Source of the DNA: Actinomycetes bacterium
Lineage (GTDB): Bacteria > Actinomycetota > Acidimicrobiia > Spongiisociales > JAHEDJ01
Reading direction: 5' to 3'
Length of the DNA stretch: 38,515 nucleotides
Assembly (NCBI GenBank): GCA_024641245.1
Contig: JAHEDK010000025.1
Location: 1-38,515, forward strand
The first letter of the stretch is position 1, and each line of letters starts with the position of its first letter. Position numbers and translations under genes: made by a program. The notes beneath the pieces are model-generated. The model was given only the letters and a program-made list of their open reading frames with translations, did no database searches and was not told the DNA's origin. Positions 17,104 to 25,020 of the stretch are shown in pieces.

Positions 17104-17958
17104 ATGCCGGCACGCCGCAGTGGTCTCGGGAGGGGGCTTGAAGCACTCATCCCCCAGCACGACTCCATTGATCAGGGATATGCTGTGCTTCCGATCGACC
17201 ACATCGAACCCAATCCCCAACAACCGCGGGTGTCGTTCGACGAAGCTACTTTAGAGGAGTTGACTGCCTCCATCGTTGAGGTTGGAGTGCTCCAACCGAT
17301 CGTCGTCCGATCGATCGAAGAGAACCGGTATGAGCTCATCGCAGGAGAACGGCGCTGGCGCGCGGCTAGACGGGCAGGCTTCAACGAGATTCCTGCAGTG
17401 GTCAGGACGACGGACAATCAGGGCACGCTCACCGAAGCACTCATCGAGAACGTCCAACGCGAAGACCTCGGCCCACTCGAAGAAGCTGCCGCCTATCGCC
17501 AACTCCACGAGGACTTCGAGCTCACTCACGAGGAAATTGGCAAACGCGTGGGGAAGAGTCGCGCCACCGTGACCAATGCTTTGCGCCTGCTCCAGCTACC
17601 TGCCGTAATCCAGGGCATGCTCGAGCGAAGAGAACTCAGTGCCGGCGCAGCGCGAGCGCTTCTGAACGTAGAAGACGTTGCCTTCGCAGAACACATTGCG
17701 AAGCGTGCCGTCGACGAGGGGTGGTCGGTCCGACAGGTTGAGGACGCGGTTCGCGTCCGCGCAAATCAGAGAGAGCAACCTTTCAAGCAGAAGGTCACCC
17801 ATATTCGTCCCGTTGCAATCATCGAGTTGGAACACAGGCTTTCAGAACACCTCGGCACGCCGGTTAAGATTCAGTATCGAGGCGACAAGGGGAAAGTCAC
17901 GATCAACTTTTCGTCACTTGACGAATTGGAACGGATCTATCGTGACTTCTACTCCTGA
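17104..17958 (+). CDS. parB: Chromosome partitioning protein ParB
   Basis: CTP-dependent DNA clamp that loads at parS and spreads. The 284 residues show an N-terminal ParA-stimulating segment (RRSGLGRGLEALI), the CTPase/ParB domain with GERRWRAARRAG at 81-92 and ENVQREDLGPLEEA, a helix-turn-helix that reads parS (LTHEEIGKRVGKSRATVTNALRLL split around residue 150), and the C-terminal dimerisation region. GGGGAGG lies a few bases before the ATG, a strong ribosome site. The stop overlaps the convergent CwlM-like gene by ten bases. Both cognate parS sites are in the window. Confidence 0.97.
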   Translation: MPARRSGLGRGLEALIPQHDSIDQGYAVLPIDHIEPNPQQPRVSFDEATLEELTASIVEVGVLQPIVVRSIEENRYELIAGERRWRAARRAGFNEIPAVVRTTDNQGTLTEALIENVQREDLGPLEEAAAYRQLHEDFELTHEEIGKRVGKSRATVTNALRLLQLPAVIQGMLERRELSAGAARALLNVEDVAFAEHIAKRAVDEGWSVRQVEDAVRVRANQREQPFKQKVTHIRPVAIIELEHRLSEHLGTPVKIQYRGDKGKVTINFSSLDELERIYRDFYS

Positions 17959-18917
17959 TCAGCGGCGTCGACGAAGAAGCCATTGATCCCGGCGACCAAT
18001 CCCTTCGCGTGTTCCGGCCCCAGTGTCGGGTGGGCAACGATAACCGCGGGCGATCTGGTGTGCTTGAGGATGGGAGTCGCCCGCCCGCCGATCGGTAGGT
18101 CCAGACGGGAAGCGATTGAGGCGGCGAGCAGCGCCCCCGCGTCGGAGCGGCTCATCGCAGAAGCGAAGAAGTAGACGCCGGGTTCGTCAGCCTGGGGTAG
18201 TCGCAACGAGACGATCAGGTCCGCTCCCATGCGATTCGCCCGGCGAGCACGAATCGACTCGGTTGAGAAGATGTCGACACCACGTGAGAAGAGCGGCCTC
18301 CCTCCCAAGACCTGGAAGATCCTGGCGGAGGCTGAAGCCATTGCCCAGGCGGCTGCCGCCTCTTGGTCGTCCCGACAGGAGGGGTCGAAGCAAGCCCTGC
18401 TCCCGACCAGTGAGTGAGGAAGATTGCGCATCCATTCGCGCTCTCGGACGGCCTCGCGTCCGGTCTTGCGACTGGCTTTGCCAACCGACTGCAACTCCGC
18501 GATCACCTCGGGTCCCGCAGTTCCGTCGACGGGCATCCCGCGATTGGTCTGGAAATCGATCATGGCACGCGCAGTATCGGGTCCGAAGATGCCATCGACC
18601 TTGCCTGCGTCGAAGCCCAGCGCATTCAGGCGCCGCTGCAGTTCTTCAACGTCATCTCCGCGCAGCATCGGACGGCGGTGATAGAGGATCCGGTCGCCGA
18701 GACGGAACCCCGCTTCGTAGAGGGAACGCCAGGTATCTGACCCCACGATGCCGTCCGGGTCCAACCCACGCACCTGTTGGAAGGAAATGACAGCTATCGC
18801 TGTGCCGTCACGAAACTCGCCGCGTGGGTCGGGTGAGCAATCGAAGCCCAACGACGAGAGCCGACCCTGAATGTCTCGGATCGGCTCTCCGGAATCTCCG
18901 ACTCGGTACAGTCGCAT
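17949..18917 (-). CDS. cwlM: CwlM-like protein: two peptidoglycan-binding domains plus degenerate amidase domain
   Basis: A 322-residue cytoplasmic-type protein (no signal peptide) with two PG_binding_1 repeats (about 4-70 and 82-143) followed by an amidase_3-like fold (about 172-318). Architecture and location beside trxA/trxB and opposite parB match mycobacterial CwlM (Rv3915), which is not a hydrolase but a PknB-phosphorylated activator of MurA. Here the zinc site is clearly degenerate: the usual DPGHGG reads DPSCRD (H to C/S near 181), the second-ligand motif S-[IL]-H reads SLRL (H to R239), and the catalytic V-E-x-G reads VAHPTLG (E to A295). So catalysis is very unlikely. The ATG has TACGTT seven bases upstream, suggesting a leaderless transcript. 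A start 17 codons earlier is open but unlike the family. Confidence 0.85.
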   Translation of the reverse strand: MRLYRVGDSGEPIRDIQGRLSSLGFDCSPDPRGEFRDGTAIAVISFQQVRGLDPDGIVGSDTWRSLYEAGFRLGDRILYHRRPMLRGDDVEELQRRLNALGFDAGKVDGIFGPDTARAMIDFQTNRGMPVDGTAGPEVIAELQSVGKASRKTGREAVREREWMRNLPHSLVGSRACFDPSCRDDQEAAAAWAMASASARIFQVLGGRPLFSRGVDIFSTESIRARRANRMGADLIVSLRLPQADEPGVYFFASAMSRSDAGALLAASIASRLDLPIGGRATPILKHTRSPAVIVAHPTLGPEHAKGLVAGINGFFVDAADQE

Positions 18918-18924
18918 GTCCCAT

Positions 18925-18930
18925 AACGTA
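18925..18930 (-). promoter_or_regulatory. -10 element TACGTT upstream of cwlM
   Basis: On the minus strand TACGTT ends seven bases before the cwlM ATG, and no good ribosome site is present. It lies in the 96-base trxA-cwlM gap, so cwlM may have its own leaderless transcript besides read-through from trxA. Confidence 0.4.
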
Positions 18931-19013
18931 CTACGTACTGCGCTGCTCGCACCACGTGGCCCGCGCACGACTTCCGTCGTTGGGTGTACCGGATGTGGTG
19001 GGGGCGGGGGGTG

Positions 19014-19337
19014 TTATCCGATGAACTCAGAGAGTTCCTTCAGCATCTGATGCTTGGGGCGCGCTCCTACGATCGTTTTGGCCTTCTGACCGTTCCTGAA
19101 CACGATCATGGTTGGAATGCTCATGACCCCGTAGTCGGCGGCGCTTTGCGGATTGTCGTCGATGTTCAGCTTGGCCAGGACGAGTTTGTCGGGGTACTCA
19201 CCCGCGATTTCGTCCAGGATCGGCTCGACCATCTTGCATGGTCCGCACCACTCTGCCCAGAAATCGACGATCACCGCCTTGTCTCCAGATATCGCATCCT
19301 GAAATGTGGCGTCGTTGATAGTGATTTTGTTACTCAT
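19014..19337 (-). CDS. trxA: Thioredoxin
   Basis: Classical 107-residue thioredoxin with the active site W30-C31-G32-P33-C34 and the cis-proline in MSIPTMIVF. It reduces disulfides of cytoplasmic proteins using electrons from the thioredoxin reductase encoded just upstream. GAGGAGG five bases before the ATG is a strong ribosome site. It corresponds by position to M. tuberculosis trxC (Rv3914). Confidence 0.97.
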   Translation of the reverse strand: MSNKITINDATFQDAISGDKAVIVDFWAEWCGPCKMVEPILDEIAGEYPDKLVLAKLNIDDNPQSAADYGVMSIPTMIVFRNGQKAKTIVGARPKHQMLKELSEFIG

Positions 19338-19379
19338 GGGTCCTCCTCAAGGATCTTCAGCGCCCCGCCAATCGGGGAA

Positions 19380-20303
19380 TCAGGTTTGGTCGGCGAGCCA
19401 GCGTTCGGCGTCGATGGCTGCCTGGCAGCCGGTACCGGCTGCGGTTATTGCTTGCCGGTAGATGTGATCGGCCACGTCGCCGGCAGCGTAAACCCCTTCG
19501 ACCGAAGTAGCAGTTGAACCATCGCCCTGCAGCTTGATGTAGCCCGCGTCGTCCAACGCGAGATGGCCTTCGAAGATCCCGGTATTGGGCTTGTGACCGA
19601 TGGCTACGAAGTACCCATCGGTATGCATGTCGGTCACCTCACCCGATACGACGTTCCTGATCCGGACGCCAGTAACTCCGTCTTCACCCAATACCTCGTC
19701 GACCGTCGTGTTCCAAAGCACGTCGATTTTCTCGTGCTCTAGCACACGTCTGGCCATGATGGCCGAAGCCCGGAACTCGTCCCTGCGGTGGATTACCGTC
19801 ACCTTGGAAGCGAACTTGGTCAGGAACAGAGCTTCCTCCATGGCCGAGTCGCCACCACCAATGACCACCAGTTCCTTGTCACGGAAGAAGAAACCGTCGC
19901 AGGTGGCGCAGGCGGATACACCGCGCCCCCGGAGTTTCGTTTCCCCGGGAATTCCGAGCCAACTGGCGGACGCGCCCGTAGCAATAATGACGGATTCGGT
20001 TTCGTATTCATCGGCGTCCACCCAGACCCTGAAAGGCCGATCTGAGAAGTCGACCTTTGTGACGTCGACCGTGTGGATGCGGGGAGCAAACCGTTCGGCT
20101 TGCTTGCGCAAGCGGTCCATCAACTCGGGGCCCATGATTCCATCCGGAAAACCGGGGAAGTTCTCGACATCGGTGGTGATCATCAGTTGGCCGCCCGCCT
20201 GGCTGCCCTCAAACACGAGCGGATCGAGGTCGCCGCGACCCGCGTAGAGCGCTGCTGTGAGTCCGGCGGGGCCGGACCCGATGATTATGACCTTTTCGGG
20301 CAT
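19380..20303 (-). CDS. trxB: Thioredoxin-disulfide reductase
   Basis: Low-molecular-weight FAD/NADPH thioredoxin reductase of 307 residues. Visible: FAD-binding GSGPAG at 9-14, redox pair C132-A-T-C135, NADPH-binding GGGDSA at 149-154, and the C-terminal FAD motif GVYAAGDVAD. The ATG with GAGGAAA upstream was preferred to a start 13 codons earlier inside the preceding gene; this leaves a two-base gap. It is paired with trxA 42 bases downstream. Confidence 0.97.
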   Translation of the reverse strand: MPEKVIIIGSGPAGLTAALYAGRGDLDPLVFEGSQAGGQLMITTDVENFPGFPDGIMGPELMDRLRKQAERFAPRIHTVDVTKVDFSDRPFRVWVDADEYETESVIIATGASASWLGIPGETKLRGRGVSACATCDGFFFRDKELVVIGGGDSAMEEALFLTKFASKVTVIHRRDEFRASAIMARRVLEHEKIDVLWNTTVDEVLGEDGVTGVRIRNVVSGEVTDMHTDGYFVAIGHKPNTGIFEGHLALDDAGYIKLQGDGSTATSVEGVYAAGDVADHIYRQAITAAGTGCQAAIDAERWLADQT

Positions 20304-20305
20304 TT

Positions 20306-20590
20306 CTAGGTTTCCTCGGGTTCCTTCGTTCTCTTCCACCACGTCAACGCACCACCGGCCAGGAATAATCCCCCGACCACGGCGAACGCACCGGCGGCGG
20401 AGAGTGGGACGGCGAGGGCGCGGATGATCGAGATGAAGAGATAAACGACTGCCACGAGGCCCAGAGTGGCGGCTACCAGACCAAGCGCGGCAATCTTGAG
20501 CACACGGCTGATGCGGTCGACCGTCATCTCGCGCACCTTCGTTGTGGTGTTCTCGAGAAAATCAGCGAACTTGATGGCGAATTCGTCCAT
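20306..20590 (-). CDS. Small two-helix membrane protein, holin-like
   Basis: A 94-residue protein with an amphipathic N-terminal segment (DEFAIKFADFLENTTTKVREM), two transmembrane helices at about 31-56 and 61-84, and a charged KRTKEPEET tail. The layout resembles actinobacterial 'phage holin family'/DUF1469-type proteins, but I cannot confirm the family. It is directly coupled to trxB. TAACCT seven bases before the ATG indicates its own promoter, separating trxBA from the sigma/anti-sigma genes. Confidence 0.7.
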   Translation of the reverse strand: MDEFAIKFADFLENTTTKVREMTVDRISRVLKIAALGLVAATLGLVAVVYLFISIIRALAVPLSAAGAFAVVGGLFLAGGALTWWKRTKEPEET

Positions 20591-20597
20591 GGACCAG

Positions 20598-20603
20598 AGG
20601 TTA
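20598..20603 (-). promoter_or_regulatory. -10 element TAACCT of a leaderless promoter for the trxBA group
   Basis: On the minus strand TAACCT ends exactly seven bases before the ATG of the small membrane protein, which has no ribosome site. It falls in the 40-base gap after the anti-sigma gene. Confidence 0.45.
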
Positions 20604-20630
20604 GCGGCCGATCACGTAGCAGGCATCGGG

Positions 20631-21446
20631 CTACGGCGTTGAAGTGAATTCGCCCAGAATCGAGCAGTCCTCGAGCGACAATGCCAGTGCCACTCTCTCA
20701 GTGGGGCTTGTGTACACAACCGCGAAGGCAGATTCGCCCTCGAACACGACTTCGGCGGCCAGGTCAAGCTGAGGGTGGTCCGGAAGCTGCTCCGGACAGG
20801 ATGTCTTGACCAGCTCGGACACGACGGCAAACTGATCCAGGATCTCTTTGGTGACGGCCAGGTCTGCCAGATCCTCGAGATCGGCCCTGGTCAGTTCAAC
20901 GACTACGGGCGGAGCCAGCGCCGCGGTCGTGGTGGCGGTATTACCGCCGGCGTCGCCGGTCGCATATTGGAGAGTATCGTCGGAGGTTGCCTCGGCTGCC
21001 TCCTGGGTGAGCATTTCCTCAGAAACCGGCGAAGGAGCCTCGGCATCCCCGAGTTGGCTTCGGGACGAAGAGAGTTCGGCTGAGGTCGCATAGCCGTCGG
21101 CGGCGGTGTCGTCTCCGGTGAGCTGGCCGAGCAAAGCAACTGAGGCCAGGCCGACGACTGCGAATCCGGCGGCGACGGCCGCGACACGAGGGGCATATCT
21201 AGAGAACCATCCGACCGGTCGGGCCGGGAGGGTCTCGGCGAGTGAGCGGTGCAAAGCGCCGCGTTCCAAGTCGGTCATTGAAACGGCTGGAGCAGATCGA
21301 AGGACCTCGAGCGCGACGAGTTGGGCTCCATGCTCCGAAGCACACTCAGAGCAACTCGCGACTGCGCTTTGCGCCGCAACAGCCTCCTCCCGGGAAGCCG
21401 TACCGTCTGCAAAGGCAGCGATGACGTCGAAGTTGTGCTCATGCAT
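20631..21446 (-). CDS. Anti-sigma factor (SigM partner) with one transmembrane helix
   Basis: A 271-residue protein whose gene overlaps the sigma-factor stop by eight bases, the usual layout of an anti-sigma factor; it corresponds by position to RsmA/Rv3912. The N-terminal cytoplasmic part (1-85) has C32-x2-C35, but the histidine expected four residues before C32 in the zinc-binding HxxxCxxC motif is absent (A28), with H39 the nearest alternative, so zinc binding is uncertain. A single helix at 87-108 crosses the membrane. The outer region (about 110-271) is acidic and Ser/Thr/Ala-rich with a folded C-terminal part carrying two cysteines (SCPEQ, EDCS) that could form a disulfide. AAGGAA precedes the ATG. 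Confidence 0.82.
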   Translation of the reverse strand: MHEHNFDVIAAFADGTASREEAVAAQSAVASCSECASEHGAQLVALEVLRSAPAVSMTDLERGALHRSLAETLPARPVGWFSRYAPRVAAVAAGFAVVGLASVALLGQLTGDDTAADGYATSAELSSSRSQLGDAEAPSPVSEEMLTQEAAEATSDDTLQYATGDAGGNTATTTAALAPPVVVELTRADLEDLADLAVTKEILDQFAVVSELVKTSCPEQLPDHPQLDLAAEVVFEGESAFAVVYTSPTERVALALSLEDCSILGEFTSTP

Positions 21447-22020
21447 CTTGATCGTTCCTTGGACGTCGCGGACCATCGTCTTGGTTCCGCAAGATGTCTG
21501 CGAGGAGCCTCCGACCCCGAAAGATCCTGGACTTCGCCGTTCCCGGCGGGATGTTGAGAATCTCGGCGATCTCGGCAATCGGTCGATCCTCCAGGTCGGA
21601 GAGGATGACCGCGACCCTAAAATCGTCGGGGATGTGTGCCAGGGCTTTCGTGAGGTCGGGGCCAAGCTCCGCCGATGTGAAGCCGTCTCCCCCTCTCGCG
21701 TCAACCGGCTCGAGATGCTCCGGCAGCGGATCTGCCCTGCGTCGCTTCTCCTTGCGCAGCAGGTCGTAGCAGGTGTTGACGGCGACCCGATAGAGCCAGG
21801 TGGAGAACGCGGCCTGCCCGGTGAACCGGTCGGCTTTCCGGTACAGGGTCAGAAAGGTCTCTTGCGTAGCATCGAGGGCCGCCTCGCGGTTGGTCATGAC
21901 CCGTAGACAGACGGAGAAGACGCGGTCCTCATGTGCACGGACGAGAGCATCGAAGGCCGACCTGTCGCCACCGACAAACCGGTGTACCAGGGCGAGGTCT
22001 TCACCGGAGCGTGCCGTCAT
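21439..22020 (-). CDS. sigM: ECF sigma factor, SigM-like
   Basis: A 193-residue group 4 (ECF) sigma factor. Region 2 (about 18-85) includes DATQETFLTLYRKADRF and FSTWLYRVAVNTCYDLLR, which recognise and melt the -10; region 4 (about 125-180) includes IAEIAEILNIPPGTAKSRIFRGRRLL, the -35-binding helix-turn-helix. The ATG shares bases with the stop of the pseudokinase gene (ATGA), and the stop overlaps the anti-sigma start. Order pseudokinase-sigma-anti-sigma-trxB-trxA-cwlM is the M. tuberculosis Rv3910-Rv3915 order, which supports the SigM assignment. Confidence 0.9.
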   Translation of the reverse strand: MTARSGEDLALVHRFVGGDRSAFDALVRAHEDRVFSVCLRVMTNREAALDATQETFLTLYRKADRFTGQAAFSTWLYRVAVNTCYDLLRKEKRRRADPLPEHLEPVDARGGDGFTSAELGPDLTKALAHIPDDFRVAVILSDLEDRPIAEIAEILNIPPGTAKSRIFRGRRLLADILRNQDDGPRRPRNDQDA

Positions 22021-23321
22021 GGCAGGAAGCGTACTTCGGAGATGCCCCCGACATACCCGCCTTCCGGATCGGCGGGCAGGTCGGTGATCCACACGAGCCA
22101 GAATCCACCCGCCTTGCCTGGAAGCTGGATTGAACCGCGTCCGGCTCGAATCGAACCGCTGGCAACGGGCTCCCAGTCATCGATCGTCTCTCCGAACGTT
22201 CGAGCCCAGAGAAGGCGGTACGACATCCCGTCTGTCGAGCCGAGAAGCTCGACACCCGTCGGTGTTCCGTCGACCTCCAGGGCGAAGCCGACCCCACGTT
22301 TGATCAGGGGGAGCGGATTGTTGTAGCGCTCGGTGGTCCACGAGGTCGAGGTGGTTCCGTCGGTGAGGTTCGGTATCTCCAGGTCGTGCTCCGCGCCGTC
22401 CCCCTCGGGGTCGAAGATCCGTACATCGGTTACAGACACGCTCGATGAGGGAGTCCCGACTTGCTCGGTCGTTGTCGTTGTGGTTGCCGTCGCTGCGATG
22501 CTGCTTCCGGGCGTGACGGGGAACATGAGTGGATCCTGTGAGCCCGTATTGAGTGAACGTCCAACCAGGAAGAGGACGATCGCGGTGCCGAGCATGACAA
22601 CAGCCGGGATGACCCACCTCCAAGAGATGGTTCGTTCCGGCATTGCTCCCGGCAGGGTTGAACTTGGAGCGGCACGAAGAAGTTCAGCCAGACCCGCCGC
22701 GTCGAGGTCTCCGGCCCGGGCTCTGCTGAGGATCCGGTCGACACCGGACGAGAGGCCGTCGACCATTTGTGACGGGGCGACGTCATAGGAAGCACTGCCG
22801 GTGACGGCCGTCGTGAGGGTGGCAGCGAGGTCCCGAACGTCCTTGCTGGCGCTTGCCCCCTCCGCGTGCCGGCCGAAGCCGGCGAGCTTGGCGGGATGGG
22901 CCAGTGAGAAGAAGATCGACTTGTCGTCTATTGATCCGTGGAGAATCCCGCGCTCATGGAGTGCTGCCAATGCCTCCGCCAGTCCGGCCGCGTTGGGAAG
23001 GAACTCCTGCACCGGCATTGTGTCGCCTGCTTCTTTGCGGTGCTCCAGCGTTATCCCACCTGCCCACTCGGAAACCGAATAGGCACCGTCGGGGAGACGA
23101 TCCGCCGCGAAGATCGAGGCGAGGTGCGTATGCGTTGCACTCGATGCACCGCGGACTGCCTCGAAGAACTCCGCCTGGCGTTCCTTGCTCGTTTCCGGGC
23201 CGAGAATTCGGATCAGCACGGGCCTATCGAGCGCGGTATCAGTTGCCAGCCACTCCTCAACGTCCCCATCGCGACCGAGGCGGACTTCAAACTGATATCG
23301 CTCTGGTAGGCGTGGGGGCAC
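22017..23321 (-). CDS. Membrane pseudokinase with extracellular discoidin-like domain (free-standing MurJ/MviN tail)
   Basis: A 434-residue protein with three parts: a cytoplasmic Ser/Thr-kinase-like domain (about 8-220), one transmembrane helix (235-254), a Thr-rich linker (275-290), and an extracellular discoidin/carbohydrate-binding-like domain (about 295-434: DPEGDGAEHD, DGTTSTSWTTERY, GVGFALEV). The kinase is catalytically dead: the ATP-anchoring lysine is R38 (VLIRIL), the HRD loop reads HGS (128-130) and DFG reads GFG (148-150). This is the exact arrangement of the C-terminal half of mycobacterial MviN/MurJ (Rv3910), whose pseudokinase is phosphorylated by PknB to recruit FhaA and restrain peptidoglycan synthesis. 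Here the 14-helix flippase half is absent and DegV lies upstream. GTG start with GAGG six bases before it. Confidence 0.85.
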   Translation of the reverse strand: MPPRLPERYQFEVRLGRDGDVEEWLATDTALDRPVLIRILGPETSKERQAEFFEAVRGASSATHTHLASIFAADRLPDGAYSVSEWAGGITLEHRKEAGDTMPVQEFLPNAAGLAEALAALHERGILHGSIDDKSIFFSLAHPAKLAGFGRHAEGASASKDVRDLAATLTTAVTGSASYDVAPSQMVDGLSSGVDRILSRARAGDLDAAGLAELLRAAPSSTLPGAMPERTISWRWVIPAVVMLGTAIVLFLVGRSLNTGSQDPLMFPVTPGSSIAATATTTTTTEQVGTPSSSVSVTDVRIFDPEGDGAEHDLEIPNLTDGTTSTSWTTERYNNPLPLIKRGVGFALEVDGTPTGVELLGSTDGMSYRLLWARTFGETIDDWEPVASGSIRAGRGSIQLPGKAGGFWLVWITDLPADPEGGYVGGISEVRFLP

Positions 23322-23369
23322 TGGTACCTCTGTGTCGACGCTAACTGCTGGGAGAGGTGTCGGTGCGCA

Positions 23370-24203
23370 TCAATCGGTCAGGTAGGCGATTCCGACCGTG
23401 CCGGGTCCCGTGTGAGTTCCAACAACAGCACCGAGCAGGGTGACGACGGGACGGGATTCGAGATGTCGTTCCATCCGGGCGGTGATCGACTCGATATCGG
23501 GTGCAGCACCGTGAAAGACGGCGGCGGCCCGGATCCGCGGACCAAGTGCTGCCATTCGCTCCTCGAGAGCTGCAATCGCTTTGGTCCGTGTCCTCACACG
23601 TCCTAACGGGGCGACGACCCCATCATCCAACGTTATCAACGGCTTGATATTGAGGAGGCTCCCGAAGAAGGCTTGCGTGTTTCCGATCCGTCCGCCCCGT
23701 TTCAGGTATTCAAGAGTGTCGAGTGCGGCGATGACTTTGGAGGATCGGATGGCCCCCGCAGCACGAGTAGCGACGTCGTCGAAGCCGCCTCCTTCGACGG
23801 CGTACCCGGCCGCCTCGAGCACGGGCAGGCCGAGTCCCATACCGACGCTCCGAGAGTCCATCACCTTGATCCGGACGTCCCCCGACAGGCGCTCGGCGGC
23901 GATTACGGCCGATTGGTAGGTGGCGCTCAAATTCGAGGAGATCGTGATCACGACGATACCCGACGCCCCTTCGTCTGCCATGGTCCGATACCTCTCTTCA
24001 AACAAGCCGGCACTCGGAGCAGCCGTTTCCGGTAGTTGGTCGGCAGTCACCAGTCGGTCCCAGAACCCGGCGGTAGTGAGAGTGCTTCGATCGACGAACT
24101 CCTCATCTCCAAAGCGGATCGTGAGCGGAACGACGTCGACACCGTATTGCTCTGCGACCTCCGACGGAATATCCGACGAAGAATCGGTGATGATCCGGAT
24201 CAT
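23370..24203 (-). CDS. DegV family fatty-acid-binding protein
   Basis: DegV/FakB-type protein of 277 residues that binds a fatty acid; in Firmicutes FakB presents it to the FakA kinase for phosphorylation. Family motifs: IRIITDSSSDIP at the N-terminus, the ISSNLSATYQSA loop that holds the carboxylate, VMDSRSVGMGLG, the YLKRGGRIG segment and the C-terminal VGTHTGPGTVGIAY. The ATG overlaps the stop of the GNAT gene (ATGA). The long upstream open frame is GNAT in another frame. No fakA-like kinase gene is in the window. Confidence 0.93.
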   Translation of the reverse strand: MIRIITDSSSDIPSEVAEQYGVDVVPLTIRFGDEEFVDRSTLTTAGFWDRLVTADQLPETAAPSAGLFEERYRTMADEGASGIVVITISSNLSATYQSAVIAAERLSGDVRIKVMDSRSVGMGLGLPVLEAAGYAVEGGGFDDVATRAAGAIRSSKVIAALDTLEYLKRGGRIGNTQAFFGSLLNIKPLITLDDGVVAPLGRVRTRTKAIAALEERMAALGPRIRAAAVFHGAAPDIESITARMERHLESRPVVTLLGAVVGTHTGPGTVGIAYLTD

Positions 24204-24931
24204 GGTTCCTGCCGTCCGTCGCGACTCCAGATAACGAGTCCTGCTGCTACGCGGGTGAAGCCCTCTGACTCGTAGAGCCGGCCGGCCGGTTCGTTTTCGG
24301 GTTGGGTGTTGAGCAACATCGTGCGACAACCATGCTGTCGTGCCCAACCGAGCGAGGCGCGGACGAGTGCCCTTCCGTACCCCTGTCTGGCAAAGGCCGG
24401 ATCGACGGCGACGCGCTGGAGATATCCGGTGGCCGCCCCGGCCCCGACGATCGCAAACCCCACGGTGCTCCCCGTGTCGCCGCGGACGGTCAAGAACACC
24501 GAAGTCGGCGTAGCGTTCAATGCTTCCTTCAATCCCGTTGCTCCCAATCGCCATAGCGGATCGAACGCGGCGCGATCGATCTCGATGGCGTGATCCCACT
24601 CCGCCTCTTCACCCGACATCACCGGGACGGTTGGCGGCGTTGCCCTGGCGAGAAGATCACGCTGGAACATGTCGAGGACCAAATGCGGTCGAAACCCTGC
24701 TTCCTTCCATATCGTGGTACTCCCGGCCGCCAGGGGAGGGGAGAGTACGGCGCCGTTTCCAACCGGGATGGCGGCGGCAGCGGCCTCCAGGAACTCGGCA
24801 CTTCCCCGGATCAATCGGAGGTGCGCGTCGGGACTCTCGTCGTTCCAGGGTCGCGCGGTAGCAAGCGCCCATCCCCGCCGCAGCGCGATCGGCCCCGGCC
24901 AGGTGCCGCGGAGTTTCAAGCGACCCGTCAC
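24200..24931 (-). CDS. GNAT-family N-acetyltransferase
   Basis: C-terminal GNAT domain (about residues 115-240) with strand VGFAIVG, acetyl-CoA motif VAVDPAFARQGYGRALV (the R-Q-G-Y-G-R phosphate loop) and the terminal N-x-x-A-x-x-L-Y-x-x-x-GF signature (NEPAGRLYESEGF). The N-terminal 110 residues are an additional GNAT-like or specificity segment. Start is uncertain: a GTG is used here because the 24 codons between it and the upstream ATG (ending at 25003) show non-coding third-position composition and would crowd the divergent promoter. Substrate unknown. It begins the minus-strand run leading to cwlM and faces the HDAC-family gene head to head. Confidence 0.85.
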   Translation of the reverse strand: MTGRLKLRGTWPGPIALRRGWALATARPWNDESPDAHLRLIRGSAEFLEAAAAAIPVGNGAVLSPPLAAGSTTIWKEAGFRPHLVLDMFQRDLLARATPPTVPVMSGEEAEWDHAIEIDRAAFDPLWRLGATGLKEALNATPTSVFLTVRGDTGSTVGFAIVGAGAATGYLQRVAVDPAFARQGYGRALVRASLGWARQHGCRTMLLNTQPENEPAGRLYESEGFTRVAAGLVIWSRDGRQEP

Positions 24932-25020
24932 CAAATCGCTGGTCCATGCAGATAGGTGTTTTGCACAGAACCAGAGTAGATGCTGGGGCGACGGTTGCCG
25001 CATGTGGCAAAGTAGGCACC

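Noticed and set aside
18278-18292. Possible third parS (ACCACGTGAGAAG context)
   Set aside because: Only the CACGTGA core matches; flanks diverge from the consensus on both sides.
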